Shown in pieces: positions 60,461 through 64,000 of a DNA stretch of 64,000 bases. This DNA comes from Chaetoderma sp. LZ-2023a (taxonomy: Eukaryota > Mollusca > Caudofoveata > Chaetodermatida > Chaetodermatidae): NCBI GenBank assembly GCA_034401795.1, contig CM067366.1, positions 73,579,087-73,643,086 on the forward strand, read 5' to 3'. The notes beneath the pieces were generated by a model that worked only from the letters and a program-made list of their open reading frames with translations, did no database searches and had not been told where the DNA came from. The position numbers and the translations under genes were made by a program. Position 1 is the first letter of the stretch. Every line of letters starts with the position of its first letter.

Positions 60461-60462
60461 AT

Positions 60463-61487
60463 TCATAATCAGAATGACGTCGCTCCGTTAGTGGGTGTCA
60501 TAAACAGAATGACATCGCTCCGTTAGTGTGTGTCATAATAAGAATGACGTCGCTCTGTTAGTGGATCTCATAATCAGAATGATGTCACTCCATTAGTGGG
60601 TGTCATAATCAGAATGACGTCACTCCGTTAGTGGGTCTCATAATCAGCATGGCGGAGCTCTGTTAGTGGGTGTCATAATCAGAATGACGTCTCCATTAGT
60701 GGGTCTCATAATCAGCATGACAGAGCTCTGTCAGTGGGTGTCATAATCAGAATGACGTCTCCGTTAGTGGGTCTCATAATCAGAATGACGTCTCCATTAG
60801 CAGGTGTCATAATCAGAATGACGTCGCTCCGTTAGTGGGTCTCATAATCAGAATGACGTCACTCCGTTAGTGGGTGTCATAATCAGAATGACGTCACTCC
60901 GTTAGTGGGTCTCATAATCAGCATGATGGAGCTCTGTTAGTGGGTGTCATAATCAGAATGACGTCTCTCCGTTAGTGGGTCTCATAATCAGAATGACGTC
61001 ACTCCGTTAGTGGGTGTCATAATCAGAATGACGTCTCTCCGTTAGTGGGTCTCATAATCAGAATGACGTCTCCATTAGTGGGTCTCATAATCAGAATGAC
61101 GTAGCTCCGTTAGTGGGTCTCATAATCAGCATGATGGAGCTCTGTTAGTGGGTGTCATAATCAGAATGACGTCTCTCCGTTAGTGGGTCTCATAATCAGA
61201 ATGACGTCGCTCCGTTAGTGGGTGTCATAATCAGAATGACGTCTCTCCGTTAGTGGGTCTCATAATCAGAATGACGTCTCCATTAGTGGGTCTCATAATC
61301 AGAATGACGTAGCTCCGTTAGTGGGTCTCATAATCAGAATGATGTAGGTCCATTAGCAGGTGTCATAATCAGAATGACGTTTCACCGTTAGTTGGTGTCA
61401 TAATCAGAATGAGGTCGCTCCGTTAGTGGGTCTCATAATCAGAATGACGTAGCTCGGTTAGTGGACCTCATAATCAGAATAACGTAG
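60463..61487. repeat. 35-bp minisatellite, about 30 copies, with 208-bp higher-order repeat
   Basis: The unit is CATAATCAGAATGACGTCGC plus TCCGTTAGTGGGTGT, with a shorter variant missing CGC/CTC. Ends alternate GGTGT and GGTCT. A six-unit block starting GCATGATGGAGCTCTG at 60921 is repeated at 61129 (period 208) with very few changes. At least four units carry a perfect TGACGTCA palindrome. Confidence 0.93.
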
Positions 61488-61496
61488 TTTACAATT

Positions 61497-61600
61497 TGAT
61501 AAACATTCTGTCAAATATTTTTGAAGTACTTTGACTGGGAGCTGTTGTGCCAATGGCTGACATAGAAAGCAATACAGACCCAGTCAGCTTACCTGTAGAG
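61497..61600. repeat. Hairpin repeat family A, decayed copy
   Basis: TTTTTGAAGTACTTTGACTGG and GAGCTGTTGTGCCAATGGC, then GACCCAGTCAGCTTACCTG. The palindrome is partly destroyed by an insertion between the arms. Confidence 0.6.
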
Positions 61601-61741
61601 TTGGCTTGAAATTTTGATTTAGTTTCAATATAGTCAACAAATTACCCGTTACCTTGAAATTTAAACTCTGATAATTTAGGTTTAAAAAAATTTTGAATCA
61701 ATACCATCACAAGTAAAATATACAATTTAATAAAAAATTCT

Positions 61742-61833
61742 TTTGAATATTTAGGAACTAATATGACTGGGAGCTGGTGCTACCTATGGCAGCAACAGGC
61801 TCTAATAAAAATTAGTTCCAAAATATTCAACAG
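61742..61833. repeat. Hairpin repeat family A copy
   Basis: TTGAATATTTAGGAACTAAT is mirrored by ATTAGTTCCAAAATATTCAA; the centre CTACCTATGGCAGCAAC pairs weakly. Confidence 0.85.
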
Positions 61834-62339
61834 ATTACCTGTAAAGATACCGTGTGAGGAGTCAGGATTTGCAGGGTTAAAACAGTATAATATTTATCTG
61901 ATAATTTATAAAGCAATATTGTTGAAGGATTTATTAAAGGTGTTGGTGTAATTAATTCTGCTATTAACTTGAGTGAAGCCTCGATCTAAAGAAATTTGCG
62001 GTTCATGCTGAGAATCTGGCTGTAACGCAATGATCGTGCATCTAGTTACGTCATTACAATGACTAGGCTGTTGTACAGACTCAATCTATCTCTATAGTGG
62101 GACTGTAAACGCATCACTAGAATTGATCATGTTGCCTTTGATGTAATCTTCACCAGCTTGATACAGACATTAAAATGGACTATATCCATCCAGCGACTCG
62201 TGATATCAGTATCTACGTAATGTTAGCAAATTCTTGTCCTCGTTTTGTGTGCGTCTGTTTTGAATTTTCAGACAAAATAAGAGGGGCTATTTTTCTGGTA
62301 ACTTCATCATACAGACATGACAGAAGGCTTTGAATTTTA

Positions 62340-62770
62340 TATCATCTGATTTTAGGTAAAATAATATTGTTTGATATGAATAGAACTGACTGGCTCCAAT
62401 AATCGAGCCTGGTAAATTTTCAAAAATAAATTTCTCTTGACCGGAAGATGGTCATTCAATAAGGAAATATTTGTATTTTCCTGACCAAATTTGACCAGTA
62501 AATTGTTGAGACAGACATTCGTTTGACAAACTTAAATAACTGTTGAACATGATTTGTGGTCAACTTTGCCAAAACTGTCCTCTGCAGTGGTCATGAGAAA
62601 ACTATACTTACAAGCCAAGGGAAGACTATCTTAGAAGATTGTGTATCAAAAACTGACTGGCTCGATAACTTAGCCAGTCATTCTAGTGGTAATTATTAAA
62701 AAAATAATTTTCTCTTGACATGTAAATGAACATTCACTACACAATGATCTGAATTTTTTCTTGACAATTA
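62340..62770. repeat. Two diverged hairpin family B copies
   Basis: The first (about 62385-62510) keeps GACTGGCTCCAATAATCGAG. The second (about 62560-62770) keeps AACTGACTGGCTCGATAAC and TAGCCAGTCATTCTAGTGG. Both have lost their outer ends. Confidence 0.65.
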
Positions 62771-62875
62771 AGCCGTGTATCTTTTTTGCTAGTTTTTCTA
62801 GGTCCTGTTGAACTGTAGTATAACTGGATTATTGTACATTCTTCTAGATTATAGCCGGTTTTAGGTAACTTAATC

Positions 62876-63107
62876 GTTTAACCCTCATATCAGCCAAAAA
62901 TGGCTTATGCAGTGGTCTTATAAAATGTCCATTTGCAGACCAAGAGAAGTCTATTTTTGAAAATTTTTGATGAATGACTGGCTCGATAACCGAGCCACTC
63001 ATTAAAGTAGTAAATTTTCAAAAATACGATCTTGGTCTGCTGAAAATGGACATTTTCTATGAGAAAATTGAAATTTTCTTGAAGAAATTTAAGTGTTAAA
63101 GGGTTAA
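62876..63107. repeat. Hairpin repeat family B, near-complete copy
   Basis: Begins GTTTAACCCTCATATCAGCC and ends GTGTTAAAGGGTTAA. Centre ATGACTGGCTCGATAACCGA and GCCACTCATT. Confidence 0.87.
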
Positions 63108-63757
63108 TATAACCATGCAGGAGACATTGATCAGATCAGCATATGTAGTATCATAATCACGAACTAAGTCATTAGCTGCACATTAAGATATATAAATATG
63201 TACGTAAATGTGCATCATGCCTTTTCTTGTACAGAGGACATCTAACAGTTTCGAATTTAAGGCCATTGTTAGGAAATAGCTAGTTTAGTATAACCATGTC
63301 CTAAAATATGGTCATGCTACATGCGATAATTATTGATTATTACCAGACTGCCCCCATATTCATCATATTACCATACATCAATGGATCGAATGGGTGTAAT
63401 GTTTCATCAGTTAGAAGAATTTAAGTTCCAAAACTACTTTTATTACGGCTAAAACCAATAATTAAAATACATGAGTAATTATTTCAGAGTAGGACGGGCC
63501 ATTTTGCCAATGGCACAGCCTCCTGCTCCGAGCCTCCTTTTAGCATCCCTAGGCCATCTCCAGTCACAGCCCCTAAAGCATTACCAGTCCGATTCTGAAT
63601 TATTTCACCCAAAAATATAGATGTGAGCGGGTCATGCTAAGCAAGAAATTTCCTAACAATGGCCTAATCATAAAACTTTGGAAACTGTTTTGTACATGCC
63701 CGTGTCTTTAGTCATAATACAATAATTGCTTAACAATGGGTGCATGCCGGTAGATTT

Positions 63758-63760
<3 letters not shown>
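63108..63760. other. Stretch without a supported gene
   Basis: Non-coding. The segment TTAGGAAATAGC/GGCCATTG (63260-63280) recurs inverted at 63640-63665 (AATTTCCTAACAATGGCC), giving a loose inverted pair about 380 bp apart. Confidence 0.45.

Positions 63761-63761
<1 letters not shown>

Positions 63762-63822
<61 letters not shown>
63762..63822. repeat. (TA)n microsatellite
   Basis: About 61 bp of TA repeat. Confidence 0.95.
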
Positions 63823-63826
<4 letters not shown>

Positions 63827-63974
63827 CAACACGCTGTAATTGTGATATGGGCAACACCTTTGCCATTTTTGACCAAATATTTGACTCACTAACAGACAGG
63901 CTTATTCTAGTTGCAAGCAAATTGTTTTATTGTAATTGATTGTTTGTATACAGAATATTGCTGTTACTGATGTC

Positions 63975-64000
63975 TGTTACTTTATTGCAGAAATACTGTT
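63975..64000 (+). other. Possible splice acceptor at window edge
   Basis: CTGTTACTTTATTGCAG|AAATACTGTT resembles an acceptor with a pyrimidine tract. Only ten bases follow, so no exon can be judged. Confidence 0.2.

Noticed and set aside
60463..61487. Array resembling a CRISPR (regular short repeats)
   Set aside because: Units are contiguous with no unique spacers, and the context is animal DNA; it is a minisatellite.

Overview
The window reads as metazoan nuclear DNA from an invertebrate: spliced host exons with GT/AG borders, about 60-65% AT, long introns, many microsatellites, and Polinton, DIRS, Ty3/Gypsy, LINE and hAT remnants. The dispersed repeats that start with an AGCTCACCTGG-type motif and the dense small palindromic repeats look like those of molluscs and other lophotrochozoans, but I cannot name a species from sequence alone.

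The only host gene I can reconstruct is spartin (SPART/SPG20) on the + strand. Six coding exons (29772-30449, 31299-31404, 39829-40110, 52455-52649, 53609-53861, 56793-57072) join in phase into 597 codons. They carry an N-terminal MIT domain, a PPxY-type motif and the C-terminal senescence/spartin domain. Its third and fourth coding introns are swollen by two DIRS-type tyrosine-recombinase retrotransposons, both in the gene's own orientation.

Layout: 1-4330, tandem and dispersed repeats without genes. 4500-6830, a decayed Ty3/Gypsy pol relic (protease, RT, integrase) that was hit by a 160-bp hAT-like insertion. 7390-9830, dispersed repeats and a minus-strand LINE reverse transcriptase. 9870-17960, a heavily mutated Polinton/Maverick (adintovirus-like) element with PolB, a packaging-ATPase-like gene, a coiled-coil/membrane protein and several unassigned structural-type ORFs. 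17960-20600, little coding content plus a LINE endonuclease fragment. 21977-29251, a very young LTR-int-LTR-int-LTR non-coding element. 29744-57072, spartin with DIRS element 1 (32365-39386) and DIRS element 2 (43556-52164, itself split by a 1866-bp hAT-like insertion). 57073-64000, hairpin repeats, a 35-bp minisatellite with a higher-order repeat, and microsatellites.

Most noteworthy: (i) both DIRS copies have a tiny first gag exon, a 0.5-0.8 kb intron and a splice acceptor in the same place and phase, followed by an identically spaced Cys/His cluster; (ii) DIRS element 1 has a paralogous empty site about 430 bp upstream that shows precise integration with no target duplication, and the internal complementary region reads as the exact circle junction; (iii) the non-coding tandem LTR element lacks a recognisable tRNA primer site and sits inside a palindromic repeat, so its 4-bp target duplication can be read; (iv) two families of hairpin-forming repeats crowd the spartin introns and its 3' flank.
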